Below, piece by piece: positions 48,810-58,729 of a stretch of 64,000 bases of DNA (within the stretch, counting starts at the first letter, position 1; the number at the start of each line of letters is the position of its first letter). Both the position numbers and the translations under genes were made by a program. The stretch comes from Bacillota bacterium. Its GTDB lineage: Bacteria; Bacillota; Clostridia; Acetivibrionales; JAEXSP01. The notes under the pieces are model-generated. The model did no database searches, was not told the DNA's origin, and saw only the letters and a list, made by a program, of their open reading frames with translations. The stretch lies in the NCBI GenBank assembly GCA_023453795.1, contig JAEXSP010000032.1, positions 1 through 64,000 on the forward strand. The letters run 5' to 3'.

Positions 48810-49526
48810 ATGCGTGTTTTTGATTTTGAGTTTTTTTTAAAATGCATAGAACCAATTGTTGTAGAGGGTATACCCACAGCGCTTCGAATAGCTTTTGTTT
48901 CCTTTATCGCAGGAATCATTATCGGTACGATAGCAGCATTGATTAAAATCTATAAAGTCCCTGTACTTAAACAGATAGTGATTGTATATGTCTCTGTTTT
49001 CAGGGGAACCCCGCTGATGGTTCAGATTCTTGTGTTTTACTATGGACTGCCGATTATAATCAATAATTTTTTCCGGTCAATGAATATAGATTTTGATGTT
49101 AATTCTATTTCATCAATGATATATATGTATATAATATATTCTCTGAATGTTGGTTCTTATATGTCGGAAAATATTCGTGCAGCCATCCTCTCTGTAGATA
49201 AAGGTCAGCTGGAGGCAGGTTATTCGATTGGACTTAGTACACTTCAGGTTTTCCGAAGAATACTTGCTCCGCTGGCTATTGTCGTAGCCATACCGACACT
49301 TGGAAACACTTTCATTAACCTGATTAAGGAAACATCCCTTGCTTTTATGGCCTCTATTGTTGACATAATGGGAAAAGCAAAGATTTTGGCAGGAAGCTCC
49401 AACAAATTTTTCGAAGCATATATTGCGGCAGCTGTTATATATTGGGTCCTATGTTTCGCTTTTGAAATCATAATAAAGTACATTGAAAAGTATGCTGTAA
49501 GGCATAGACGAAAGCTTGCTGACTAA
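48810..49526 (+). CDS. Amino acid ABC transporter permease
   Basis: 238 aa with about five membrane helices and the EAA-like loop QLEAGYSIGLSTLQVFRRILAP. It begins right after the previous stop and completes the importer. Confidence 0.93.
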   Translation: MRVFDFEFFLKCIEPIVVEGIPTALRIAFVSFIAGIIIGTIAALIKIYKVPVLKQIVIVYVSVFRGTPLMVQILVFYYGLPIIINNFFRSMNIDFDVNSISSMIYMYIIYSLNVGSYMSENIRAAILSVDKGQLEAGYSIGLSTLQVFRRILAPLAIVVAIPTLGNTFINLIKETSLAFMASIVDIMGKAKILAGSSNKFFEAYIAAAVIYWVLCFAFEIIIKYIEKYAVRHRRKLAD

Positions 49527-49555
49527 TTAACTCCTCTAAATTTATATACATATTT

Positions 49556-49590
49556 ATAATGCGCCCGGGAATTGACTGGGCGTATTATAT
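49556..49590 (+). terminator. Operon terminator
   Basis: AATGCGCCC pairs with GGGCGTATT (one G-U) followed by an AT-rich tract, just after the permease stop. Confidence 0.7.
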
Positions 49591-49718
49591 TTAAAGTCTC
49601 CTTAAAATAAGTCATTGCATTTTTTTTTCCAATAAAGGTTTTCCACATTTAATTGCATATGTCCAACCCTTCTTTGAATATCTTTATAGTGTATTCAAAA
49701 CATTAGGAGCTGGATTAA

Positions 49719-50495
49719 ATGATACTTGTTGTTAAGAAGCAAAACATTGCGCTCATTCTTTTGATATTCTTGTTGTCGCTTGTCATTCTAAGCTTTAATA
49801 TAGGCAGGAGTGATGATTCAACTGCCGTCACAGGGAATGGCGCACAGAGAACTATCATAATAGATCCGGGTCATGGGGGCGAAGATCCGGGCAAAGTGGG
49901 GAATACATCCGGAATCAAGGAAAAGGATCTAAACCTGGAAATAGCCAATAAAGTAAAAGCACTGCTTGAAAAGGAAAACTACAAAGTCATAATGACCAGA
50001 ACCGAAGATAAGCTTGAATATAATCCGGAGACCCGCAATATAGTACAAAAAAGGGTTCAGGATCTTACAAGAAGAAAAGGAATAATGGATACCTCCGGTG
50101 CAGACATAGTTGTAAGCATACATCAGAATGGATTGGAACAGACGCAGTATTGGGGGTCGCAGACATTCTTTCCTCATAACTCGCCTGATAGCCAGAGGCT
50201 GGCAGTTTCAATTCAAAATGCATTAAAGGAAATTGCAGACCCAAACAATAAAAGAGGGGCTCTTGTCAGAGGGAGACCTGAAGAACAACCCATTATTATT
50301 CTAAGGGATCTTAAGACGCCGACAGTCATTGTCGAATGCGGTTTTCTATCAAATGAAGGCGACGAGAAACGCCTTGCAACGGCAGAATATCAAGATAAGC
50401 TCGCAGAATCCATCAAAACCGGAATCATGAGTTACTTTAACGGAAGCCCTTCAAACCAACAGAATACTCAAACCCAGCAAAATAAGCCGCAATAA
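49719..50495 (+). CDS. cwlD: N-acetylmuramoyl-L-alanine amidase, CwlD-like
   Basis: 258 aa. N-terminal membrane anchor, then an Amidase_3 domain with DPGHGG (zinc His), E at the GIKEKDLNLE position, IHQN and the final VECGFLSN. CwlD removes peptides from muramic acid for spore-cortex muramic-delta-lactam, supporting a spore-forming host. C-terminal tail is glutamine-rich. Confidence 0.88.
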   Translation: MILVVKKQNIALILLIFLLSLVILSFNIGRSDDSTAVTGNGAQRTIIIDPGHGGEDPGKVGNTSGIKEKDLNLEIANKVKALLEKENYKVIMTRTEDKLEYNPETRNIVQKRVQDLTRRKGIMDTSGADIVVSIHQNGLEQTQYWGSQTFFPHNSPDSQRLAVSIQNALKEIADPNNKRGALVRGRPEEQPIIILRDLKTPTVIVECGFLSNEGDEKRLATAEYQDKLAESIKTGIMSYFNGSPSNQQNTQTQQNKPQ

Positions 50496-50534
50496 GAGAT
50501 ATGCTCATACTTGCATAAAAAATGTTGATGTTAT

Positions 50535-50566
50535 AAGGATAGGCCTTGTGCCTATCCTTTATATAT
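50535..50566 (+). terminator. cwlD terminator
   Basis: AAGGATAGGC pairs with GCCTATCCTT around a 5-nt loop, then T-rich sequence. Confidence 0.85.
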
Positions 50567-50654
50567 TAAAGGGTGAAACATTTACCTGATGATTTAGCGG
50601 CACTACTATAATATAATCGATATATATTATGTAAACCAAAGAGGAGTGGTGAAT

Positions 50655-52172
50655 GTGCCAAATAAAAAGCTTTTGATGGTATTAAGTCTTTTAGCAGCTA
50701 TAATCTTTGCAGCTGTCAGGCCTGTGTCAGCAGACACTTCGGGTGGTGTCAGGGTTATGATGAATAACCGGCAGTTAGTTTTCAGTACATATCCGGCTTA
50801 TTCAGGAACGACTTTAATGGCTCCGGCTAAAGAATTTGTCCAGGCTCTCGGCGGGACCTTCAGCTATGACAGCAGTAGTATGACAGGCAAGATTGTCCAG
50901 GGTGAAAATGAATTGATTTTCAGACTGGATAACAGCGTCGCAAAATTCAACGGGAAAAATGTTCAGGCTCCGGCAGCGCTGAAGATTATCAACAACAGAT
51001 TTATGCTGCCTGCACAATTCACAGCTGAAAGACTGGGAGCTGAAGTTTATATGAACACTGCCAAAAATACAATGATGGTTTTTCAGGCAGTAAACGGAAA
51101 GATTATTTATCAGGTTGCTTCAGGAGATACTCTGTGGATCATTTCAAAGCTGTTTAATACAACTGTTACATCTATCAAAATGATTAATTCTTTGACTACA
51201 GATACTATTTATGTAGGACAAAAGCTGACTGTGAGAAACAGCAATCCGATGAATTTCTCCTTTTCAGCAGCTACTTCCAAAAGCGCTACAATAAAAAGCG
51301 GGCCCGGTTTCGGCTACTCTGACGTTAATTATTTGTATGCAAATACACAAGTCTCAATAACAGGAAAAGTAGATTCTTGGTATAAAGCAGTCACTCCCAA
51401 GGGAAACGGCTATATTTACTATTCTGTATTATCAATAGGCCAGGACATTACAGATACGGCTCCTAACAGCACTTTTTTCAATAATTCCATACCTTATGAT
51501 GTTTCCGGAGATTCTTTATCCTATTCGACATATCAGGTTCAAAAGGGGGACACTATTTGGAGTGTAGCTCAAAAATTCGGGATTCCTCAAAATGAACTGG
51601 CTTCTGCAAACAGCTTTTCGTTGAACTCATATTTGTCCATAGGGCAGATTATTAAAATTCCTGTGCACACCATAGCAGTTAAGCAGGTTCCCGATCCTAA
51701 ATACGGAGAGGTTCTTGACTGGTTTACTGAAGCTCAATATGTTTTCTCTATTGGAAAGGTTGGAAAGTTCATAGACCTTCAGACCGGAAAAAGCTTCATG
51801 GCTAAAAGAACGATAGGTGCAAGCCACTCGGATACTGAGACCCTGACTGCTCAAGACACACAGACTATGAAGGAGATATTCGGAGGAACCTGGGTCTGGA
51901 ATAAGAGGCCTTTCATACTTGAGGTTGATGGAAGAAGGTTTGCGGTATCTGTTGCAGGTATGCCCCATGCCGGCGCAGACGGAGTGCCGTTCCTGCAGAA
52001 TGTAGGCAATAGAAGCGATAGCTGGGGATATGGACCGAATTATGATTCGATATCCGGCAATGGAATGGATGGACATTTCGATGTATATTTCCTCAATTGT
52101 CTCAGACACAATGACAATAAAATAGATTCATATCATCAGTACGCAGTAGCTACTGCCGGGGGGTTAGAGTAA
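50655..52172 (+). CDS. Secreted LysM / SH3 / copper-amine-oxidase-like domain protein
   Basis: 505 aa with a signal peptide. Domains: copper amine oxidase N-terminal-like (about 30-140), LysM (about 150-195, SGDTLWIISKLF), SH3-type (about 215-265), second LysM (about 290-340, KGDTIWSVAQKF) and a C-terminal conserved domain (about 355-500). It probably binds peptidoglycan. GTG 50655 is chosen because GAGGAG is 8 bases upstream. Confidence 0.85.
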   Translation: MPNKKLLMVLSLLAAIIFAAVRPVSADTSGGVRVMMNNRQLVFSTYPAYSGTTLMAPAKEFVQALGGTFSYDSSSMTGKIVQGENELIFRLDNSVAKFNGKNVQAPAALKIINNRFMLPAQFTAERLGAEVYMNTAKNTMMVFQAVNGKIIYQVASGDTLWIISKLFNTTVTSIKMINSLTTDTIYVGQKLTVRNSNPMNFSFSAATSKSATIKSGPGFGYSDVNYLYANTQVSITGKVDSWYKAVTPKGNGYIYYSVLSIGQDITDTAPNSTFFNNSIPYDVSGDSLSYSTYQVQKGDTIWSVAQKFGIPQNELASANSFSLNSYLSIGQIIKIPVHTIAVKQVPDPKYGEVLDWFTEAQYVFSIGKVGKFIDLQTGKSFMAKRTIGASHSDTETLTAQDTQTMKEIFGGTWVWNKRPFILEVDGRRFAVSVAGMPHAGADGVPFLQNVGNRSDSWGYGPNYDSISGNGMDGHFDVYFLNCLRHNDNKIDSYHQYAVATAGGLE

Positions 52173-52185
52173 ACCCTCAGGCACT

Positions 52186-52305
52186 TTGTGACACCTCCCT
52201 TTATTAAAGGAGGCTCTAATACCTTAAGCACTTGTGATAATCCGGAGACTTCTAATAATGTCCCCCTTGCAAAAGGGGGATGTCACATGTGACAGGGGGT
52301 TTTTA
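52186..52305. mobile_element. Small MITE-like inverted-repeat element
   Basis: The left end GTGACACCTCCCTTTATTAAA (from about 52188) resembles the reverse complement of the right end GTGACATCCCCCTTTTGC (to about 52294). Both ends contain hairpins, and TGTCACATGTGACA is a palindrome at the right. About 110-130 bases, non-coding, between convergent genes. Confidence 0.5.
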
Positions 52306-52352
52306 GTCCTCAATTTATTGGTTATTTAATAGGGTGGACACAAGGCCCACCT

Positions 52353-52850
52353 CTACAATTTCCTGTGTAATATCAGACTCCTGGGATAGAATCCGTATTT
52401 TGCATAGAAGGGCAATGCTTTATCGTTTCCATACATAACATTTATGCTTATATTCGCAGCCTTGTTTTCCTCAAACCAAGCCAAAGCACTCCGTATCAGC
52501 CTGTCACCCACTTTTTGGCCTCTGTACCCGCTTTCAATGAATATTGACTCGATTTCACCTTCACCCTTATCGGAAATAGAACTGATACAATAGCCTATGT
52601 ATTTATCTGTTCCTACGATTCTGGCCATATCGGTTCTAACCCTGCCGGTCTTTGACTTCTCAATAACCTCCTTGATCCGTGAATCAAATGTAAGGCTTAA
52701 AGGCCGTTCCGGAAAGTATGTTGATATTTCAATGTGGTGCTGCCTTAGATGTTCCCACAAAGGCTTGACCATCTGAAGCTCCGAGATGTCAATCTGAATA
52801 AGCTCGATCTCCATTTTTCTCACTTTCTGGATTATATTTAAAGGTTCCAT
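52353..52850 (-). CDS. GNAT-family acetyltransferase
   Basis: 165 aa. The acetyl-CoA motif GYRGQKVGDRLIRSAL (motif A) and the FYAKYGFYPR end are typical. Substrate unknown. An internal ATG at about 52814 is an alternative start; the ATG used overlaps the upstream gene by 13 bases, suggesting coupling. Confidence 0.85.
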   Translation of the reverse strand: MEPLNIIQKVRKMEIELIQIDISELQMVKPLWEHLRQHHIEISTYFPERPLSLTFDSRIKEVIEKSKTGRVRTDMARIVGTDKYIGYCISSISDKGEGEIESIFIESGYRGQKVGDRLIRSALAWFEENKAANISINVMYGNDKALPFYAKYGFYPRSLILHRKL

Positions 52851-53407
52851 TTTCTTATTTTTGAGGGTGGAAGGGCTTGCTCAACCATTTTTACAAAATC
52901 CCTCAATTCATTTTCGTTCGAAAAGCACCTGTTTGGAAGGATGTATGCCTGTTCCCTTGAGGTAAAAAGAGCGCAGCAGTTCTTGTAAAACCCAGCTATG
53001 CAGACTTTATCCCATGTAATATTTGAACTAATGTCGCTGGAGCGTATTTCAATCATATTTTCTGAAAATGTGTAATGGCATTCACTCTGCAGGATCTTGC
53101 TGCTTTTAAAGTTGTTTCTTGCTGCAATACTGATGTTAACAACTAACAGTAAAGAAAATAATAGTACAAACCCCAAGACGGCTAAAATCAGCATAAAAAT
53201 CCAATTGAAGTCGGAGGGGATAATGGTGTGGCTTGAAGCTTTGCTGCCCCCTGATAATAAAAATCCGGCAAGAGCTGCAATAATAAGTACAGCAAGGAAA
53301 ATATCTAAAATAAATAGACTCTTTAAGCCGGACTTAAACTTTCTTCCAATGTGCGAGTAATTGAAATCGGTATAATCTTTAAGGTTTAATTTAACAATTA
53401 GTTCCAT
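52838..53407 (-). CDS. YcxB-like membrane protein
   Basis: 189 aa with two membrane helices near residues 30-55 and 70-90 and a C-terminal domain with ITWDKVCIAGFYKNCCALFTS, typical of YcxB-like proteins. Unknown function; forms an operon with the acetyltransferase. Confidence 0.7.
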   Translation of the reverse strand: MELIVKLNLKDYTDFNYSHIGRKFKSGLKSLFILDIFLAVLIIAALAGFLLSGGSKASSHTIIPSDFNWIFMLILAVLGFVLLFSLLLVVNISIAARNNFKSSKILQSECHYTFSENMIEIRSSDISSNITWDKVCIAGFYKNCCALFTSREQAYILPNRCFSNENELRDFVKMVEQALPPSKIRKWNL

Positions 53408-53436
53408 ATGACCTCCGAATTAAGGCGTTATTTTTG

Positions 53437-55362
53437 TTATACCGTTGTTTCCTGATTCTCTGACGCAAGGACTTCCCATGTCTCGTAAAGCTCCTGAAGC
53501 CTGGCCTCAAGCTTAGACTGCTCCGTGTGGAGTTCTGTAAGCTTAACATGATCGCTGATTATAATGTCGGTATTCATTTCTGTCTCAATTGATGCCAGAC
53601 GCTGTTCGATTCTGTTTATTTCCTGTTCCGTGTCGCTCAGCTGCTTAAGGATCCTTCTCTGCCGTGCCTTTTCTTCCTTGGAAGTAAGCCGCTCCATCTT
53701 TGAAACGCTGAACTTGACTTCTTCAGCCTGATCCTGGGTATTTTTCTTAAGCCTGCTTCTTTGTTCCAAGTAGCCGGAATAGCCTCCGGAAAAATCTATC
53801 AGTGAATTGCCGTCCAACTCAATAATACGTGAAGCCAGCTTGTTTATGAAATACCTGTCATGCGATACTGCAAGTATTGTGCCTTCAAAGTTTCTGAGGG
53901 AATCCTCCAAGACCTCCCTGGAATTGATGTCCAAGTGGTTTGTCGGTTCATCCAGGATAAGAAAATTGGAGCCGGACAGCATTAGCTTTACAAGCGCAAC
54001 TCTGCTTTTTTCACCGCCGCTTAAGATTGATATCGGTTTTAAGACCTCCTCGCCCATAAATAGAAATGAGGCAAGGGCCGTCCGTATATCGGTTATAGTA
54101 AGCTTTTCATTTGAGTTGCATATCTCCTCAAGTATGGTACAGCTTTCATCCAATTCCTCCTGCTCCTGGTCATAGTAGCCTAATCTTACATTTGTCCCAT
54201 ATTCAAAGACTCCTGAGTTTTTTTCCAGGCGCCCGGACAGTATTTTTAAAAGCGTTGACTTACCACACCCGTTAGGCCCCAACAGGAAAACATTTTCCGC
54301 CTTCCTCAGCTTAAAGCTGATGCTGTTGAATAATTCCTTCCCGGGATAACTCTTGGAAAGGTTTTCAACGAAAAGCACATCGTTGCCGCTTGAGACACCG
54401 CCACGGAATTTAATGTTGATTTTCTTAGGCAGTTCCTTAGGCTTGCTTATTTTTTCCATACGGTCTATTGCTTTTTGTCTGCTTTCAGCAGCGACGATGT
54501 TTTTTTCCCTGTTCCATCTTCTCTGCTGCTCTATGAAAGCCTCCATGCGAGCTATTTCTTTTTGCTGCTGTTCATAATGCTTACGATGTATTTCTCTATT
54601 AATTTCCTTCTGCTTAACGTAGTAGGAATAATTGCCGTTATATAGCGTACACTCACAGTTTTCAAGCTCTATTGTCTTTGTAGTTACTGAATCAAGGAAG
54701 TAACGGTCATGGGAGATGAGGATGACACATTTTGTATAACCTTTTAAAAAATCCTCCAGCCATTCAAGTGCTTCTATATCAAGGTGATTTGTAGGCTCGT
54801 CAAGAAGCAGTATGTCAGGTTCCTCCAAAAGCAGCTTAGCCAACGCCATTCTGGTTTTTTGTCCGCCGCTCAAAGTCTCTATACAGCGGTCAAATTCATT
54901 ATCGCTGAAACCAAGTCCGCGTAGAACCCCTCTTACTCTGCTGTTATATTCGTAGCCGCCCTGATGAGAAAATTTGTCTGAAAGGAGGCTGTATTCCTTC
55001 ATTAGAGAATTCAATCTGTTTTGATCTTTTTCTGTGCTTATATCGGCTTCGAGTATTTTCAGACGTTTTTCCATATCGATCAGGTGTGAGTATGTTGCGA
55101 TCAACTCATCCCATATGGTTTTCGAGGAGTCAAGTCCGGAGTTCTGCTCAAGAAAGCCCAGCTTATAGCCTTTGGCGATATAAACCTCACCGCTGTCAGG
55201 CTGCATCGCACCAGAGATAATTTTAAAGAGAGTGGACTTACCTGCGCCGTTTACACCCACTATTCCGATTCTATCATTTTTTTCAGCATGAAAGCTGATG
55301 TTTTCCAATAATTTATCTGTCCCAAATGACAGTGATATATTGCTGCAGCTCAATGCAATCAT
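53437..55362 (-). CDS. ABC-F family ATPase
   Basis: 641 aa soluble protein with two ATPase halves (Walker A GVNGAGKST and GPNGCGKST; signatures LSGGQKTR and LSGGEKSR; two Walker B DEPTNHLD). A linker between halves and a C-terminal coiled tail match the YdiF/Uup group that acts on ribosomes. Not adjacent to a membrane partner, as expected. Confidence 0.92.
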   Translation of the reverse strand: MIALSCSNISLSFGTDKLLENISFHAEKNDRIGIVGVNGAGKSTLFKIISGAMQPDSGEVYIAKGYKLGFLEQNSGLDSSKTIWDELIATYSHLIDMEKRLKILEADISTEKDQNRLNSLMKEYSLLSDKFSHQGGYEYNSRVRGVLRGLGFSDNEFDRCIETLSGGQKTRMALAKLLLEEPDILLLDEPTNHLDIEALEWLEDFLKGYTKCVILISHDRYFLDSVTTKTIELENCECTLYNGNYSYYVKQKEINREIHRKHYEQQQKEIARMEAFIEQQRRWNREKNIVAAESRQKAIDRMEKISKPKELPKKINIKFRGGVSSGNDVLFVENLSKSYPGKELFNSISFKLRKAENVFLLGPNGCGKSTLLKILSGRLEKNSGVFEYGTNVRLGYYDQEQEELDESCTILEEICNSNEKLTITDIRTALASFLFMGEEVLKPISILSGGEKSRVALVKLMLSGSNFLILDEPTNHLDINSREVLEDSLRNFEGTILAVSHDRYFINKLASRIIELDGNSLIDFSGGYSGYLEQRSRLKKNTQDQAEEVKFSVSKMERLTSKEEKARQRRILKQLSDTEQEINRIEQRLASIETEMNTDIIISDHVKLTELHTEQSKLEARLQELYETWEVLASENQETTV

Positions 55363-55419
55363 GTTGTGCCACCTTTCTTACAGCCACAATTATAGCAAAA
55401 GAGCAGTCAGGAGGCAATA

Positions 55420-55448
55420 TTGACAATAAAATAACAAAGATGTATAAT
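55420..55448 (+). promoter_or_regulatory. rex promoter
   Basis: TTGACA (55420-55425), 17-base spacer, TATAAT (55443-55448): perfect consensus about 45 bases before rex. Confidence 0.85.
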
Positions 55449-55495
55449 TTCTGTTAGCAGACTCACTATACTATTCTTATAATCGGAGTGAAAAT

Positions 55496-56152
55496 ATGAA
55501 TTTGAAGAAGAAGATCTCAATAGCTGTAATAAGGCGATTGCCCAGATATTACAGGTACCTTTCGGATTTATTGAAACTCAACATTAACAGGATCTCTTCA
55601 AGAGAATTAAGCACCAGAATGGGAATAACAGCCTCGCAGATCAGGCAGGATTTGAACTGCTTCGGGGGGTTTGGACAGCAGGGGTACGGTTATAATGTAG
55701 AATCTTTATATAAAGAGATAGGTAATATTCTTGGGTTGACCAACAGCTTTAAAACGGTTATAATCGGTGCCGGTCATATGGGACAGGCCCTTGCCAATTA
55801 CGGCAATTTTGAAAAGAGAGGTTTTATGCTCGCCGGAATCTTTGATGTTGATCCGCTGCTTGTAGGGAAAAAGATTAAAGATGTAAAAATAATGCATTTG
55901 GATAAGCTTGATGACTTTATCAAGAGTAATAAGATCGACATAGCAATCCTTACGGTGCCATACGAACAGACTCCTATTGTTGCTGACAGAGTTGCACGCT
56001 TGGGTGTAAAGGGATTGTGGAATTTTTCCCCGATGGATCTTCAGCTTCCGTATGATGTTGTTATAGAAAACGTACATCTCAGCGATAGCTTGATGGTTCT
56101 GGGTTATAGAATAGCGGAAAAAGAAAAGAACCGGGATAAAAAAGATGAGTAA
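55496..56152 (+). CDS. rex: Redox-sensing transcriptional repressor Rex
   Basis: 218 aa. N-terminal winged helix (ISSRELSTRMGITASQIRQD) and a Rossmann domain with GAGHMGQAL, the NADH pocket. Rex represses fermentation and respiration genes when NADH is low. Normal length. Confidence 0.95.
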   Translation: MNLKKKISIAVIRRLPRYYRYLSDLLKLNINRISSRELSTRMGITASQIRQDLNCFGGFGQQGYGYNVESLYKEIGNILGLTNSFKTVIIGAGHMGQALANYGNFEKRGFMLAGIFDVDPLLVGKKIKDVKIMHLDKLDDFIKSNKIDIAILTVPYEQTPIVADRVARLGVKGLWNFSPMDLQLPYDVVIENVHLSDSLMVLGYRIAEKEKNRDKKDE

Positions 56153-56183
56153 GTCAACCGTAAAAATAAACAAGCTTAAACAT

Positions 56184-56213
56184 CAAGAGGGGCCATTGGC
56201 CCCTCTATTTTTC
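56184..56213. terminator. rex/aroA bidirectional terminator
   Basis: AGAGGGGCC (56186-56194) pairs with GGCCCCTCT (56198-56206) around ATT, then ATTTTTC, between convergent rex and aroA. Confidence 0.88.
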
Positions 56214-56222
56214 TCTTAATAA

Positions 56223-57494
56223 TCATAATTTATTTAGAATCGGCAGGAATTCCGGGAAAGCAATATCAACTACCTGAGATTTTCTGATCATAGTTTCGCC
56301 TTCTGCAAAAAGTCCGGCAATTGACATTGACATTGCGATTGAAGGATCACCATAACTTTCAATGACTGTTCCTCTAAGAGGCCTTCCTCCTTCTATGATC
56401 ATGCCGTCTTCCGTTTCGCGGACATTTGCACCCATTTTAAGAAGTTCTCCGGTCAGTGCCTTGATCCTGGATTCTTTGATTTTAAATCCTTTCAGATCCT
56501 TTATCGTCGTAGTTCCGTTAGCCATTGCAGCTGCCACCGCAATAACCGGTATTTCATCTATGAGTCTCGGAATAATATCTCCGCCTATTGTCGCAGGACT
56601 AAGGGTTGAGGTTGATACATGTATGTCTGCTACCTTTTCGTTGCTGACTGTACGTTCATTAAGTATCTCAATATTGGCGCCCATGGATTTATAGACATCC
56701 AAAATGCCGGTTCTGGTTGGATTGATTCCGACATTTTTTATAGTTATATCAGAGTTGGGAACCAACAACCCTGCAGTTATAAAATATGCTGCTATAGAAA
56801 TGTCCCCAGGTACTTCAATATGCTGAGAGAAAAGCTCTTCAATTCTATGGTTGGATACAGCAAGACCATTGACCTTGATATCGGCGCCGAAAAAGCTAAG
56901 CATAAGTTCAGTATGATCTCTGGATTTGATAGCTTCGATTACGGTAGTTTCATCCTGCGCATATAATCCTGCAATGAGGATAGGGGATTTGACATAAGTC
57001 TCAAAAGGTGATAATTCATAAGTGATTCCCTTCAGCTTTGAGGGGCTGATAGTGAGAGGACAAAGGTTTCCGTCATCCTTGCCGTTTACTGTGGCACCCA
57101 TTTGGCGTAAAGGCTTTACAACCTTCCCTACAGGTTTTTTCTGGGATGAATCGTCTCTTGTGATAACAGAGTTAAACGGCTGACCGGAAAGTACGCCCAT
57201 TAGCAGTCTCAAGGTTGTTCCGGCTTTACCGGAATTCAGTACTGAAGTTGGGGGCTTCAAGCCGTATAGCCCTTTCCCATGAACCTTAACTTTGTTGTTC
57301 GAAAGAATTTCTATTCCAACCTGCATTTTCCTGAAGCAATCAATTGTGGTTAAACAATCTTCGCCCATAAGGAAGCCGTCAATTTCGGTAGTTCCCTTTG
57401 CTATAGCTCCAAACATTATCGCCCTGTGAGAAATTGACTTGTCGCCGGGGACATGGATTTCCCCCTTTAATGAATTGCGTTGCTCAATCAACAT
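56223..57494 (-). CDS. aroA: 3-phosphoshikimate 1-carboxyvinyltransferase (EPSP synthase)
   Basis: 423 aa, shikimate pathway. PGDKSISHRA (PEP/shikimate site) near residue 17, SGKAGTTLRLL, and KSRDHTELML are class II features. The usual GNSGTT reads GKAGTT. It is the last of an aroF-tyrA-aroA minus-strand set. Confidence 0.93.
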   Translation of the reverse strand: MLIEQRNSLKGEIHVPGDKSISHRAIMFGAIAKGTTEIDGFLMGEDCLTTIDCFRKMQVGIEILSNNKVKVHGKGLYGLKPPTSVLNSGKAGTTLRLLMGVLSGQPFNSVITRDDSSQKKPVGKVVKPLRQMGATVNGKDDGNLCPLTISPSKLKGITYELSPFETYVKSPILIAGLYAQDETTVIEAIKSRDHTELMLSFFGADIKVNGLAVSNHRIEELFSQHIEVPGDISIAAYFITAGLLVPNSDITIKNVGINPTRTGILDVYKSMGANIEILNERTVSNEKVADIHVSTSTLSPATIGGDIIPRLIDEIPVIAVAAAMANGTTTIKDLKGFKIKESRIKALTGELLKMGANVRETEDGMIIEGGRPLRGTVIESYGDPSIAMSMSIAGLFAEGETMIRKSQVVDIAFPEFLPILNKL

Positions 57495-57631
57495 ATTTAA
57501 TTCCCCCCGAGATACTTAATAAAATACAACTCCAAATAGCTGAAACATTAATTTTACAGCTGATATATGATGAAACTTGTTAATACAGTGTTTGGATCAA
57601 TTACAATGAACTACAGTCAGTATCCGAACTA

Positions 57632-58729
57632 TCAACATTTAAATACTTTATAACCTTTATCAGAAAGCAAGTCAAATGCAATATTTACACTTGGAGAATC
57701 AGAAAAGGATATCTTCAGGCAGCCTTGCTCAAATTCTCTGTTGTTTGAGACATTTATATTTTTTATATTAATTCCGTTAAGCCCAAGTATAGTAGTTATT
57801 TCTCCTATGATGCCCGGTTTGTCGAGAACGTCCGCTACTATTTCATATTGAGGCCTTATCAAACCATTCCGGCTTGAAGGAAAACTGTCTCTATATTGCT
57901 TTGCACTCTGAAAAAATTCAAAAATCCTGTCAGCTTCTTTATTTATAACATTATTCTTAAAACCTTCCAGCCTTGCAATAAAATTATCCAATACCTGAAT
58001 GATCTCGTCTCTATTGCTGGATATTATGTTCTCCCACATTTCAGGGCTTGAAGATGCGATCCTTGTTATGTCCTTAAAGCCTCCCGCTGCAAGAAGCTGC
58101 ATTTCGCCTTCCTGTGTATCCTGCTCCTTCACCATATTAACCAACGCAGATGCGATGACATGGGGAGCATGGCTTATACAGCCTGTTATCCGATCATGCT
58201 TTTTTGCATCAAGCACAATTGGTATTGCGCCGATTTTTTCTACAAAGTCCAGCATCAGTTTAATTGACCATTCCTCGGTTGTTTTGCTTGGAGACAGTAT
58301 ATAGTATGCATTTTCAAACAAATGTGCGAAACTCGAGAAATAACCGGTTTTCTCCGCTCCTGCCATGGGGTGTCCGCCTATAAACAGAGGAGGATCCGGC
58401 AAATTATTAATATAATCTATGATTTCTGATTTTGTACTTCCTACATCTGTTATAATGCAGTCCTTTTTAACCTTGCCGCAAATCCTTTTAATGAACTGCA
58501 TGGTTTTTTTGACAGGAGTGCATATAAAGATTATGTCAGAATCCCAAATGGAGTCATCCAGATCTGCTAATCCTTTTGAAATAACGCCATCCTTAAGTGC
58601 CTGATCCAAAGACTCCGAACTCTTATTGACCGCAATGATATCTGTAATGTCCAAACGTTCCCGCAGAGCCCTTGCAAGGGATCCGCCAATTAGACCTAAC
58701 CCAATTATTGTTACTTTTTTAACCTGCAT
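57632..58729 (-). CDS. tyrA: Prephenate dehydrogenase
   Basis: 365 aa. NAD-binding GLGLIGGSLARAL at residues 11-23, GGHPMAGAEK in the middle and an ACT domain at about 290-360, suggesting feedback control by tyrosine. Overlaps aroF by 11 bases. Confidence 0.93.
   Translation of the reverse strand: MQVKKVTIIGLGLIGGSLARALRERLDITDIIAVNKSSESLDQALKDGVISKGLADLDDSIWDSDIIFICTPVKKTMQFIKRICGKVKKDCIITDVGSTKSEIIDYINNLPDPPLFIGGHPMAGAEKTGYFSSFAHLFENAYYILSPSKTTEEWSIKLMLDFVEKIGAIPIVLDAKKHDRITGCISHAPHVIASALVNMVKEQDTQEGEMQLLAAGGFKDITRIASSSPEMWENIISSNRDEIIQVLDNFIARLEGFKNNVINKEADRIFEFFQSAKQYRDSFPSSRNGLIRPQYEIVADVLDKPGIIGEITTILGLNGINIKNINVSNNREFEQGCLKISFSDSPSVNIAFDLLSDKGYKVFKC

Noticed and set aside
55431..55455. 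Possible Rex operator at the rex promoter (TAACA and TGTTA half-sites)
   Set aside because: The half-sites point the wrong way and the spacing does not fit the known TTGTTAA-type box.
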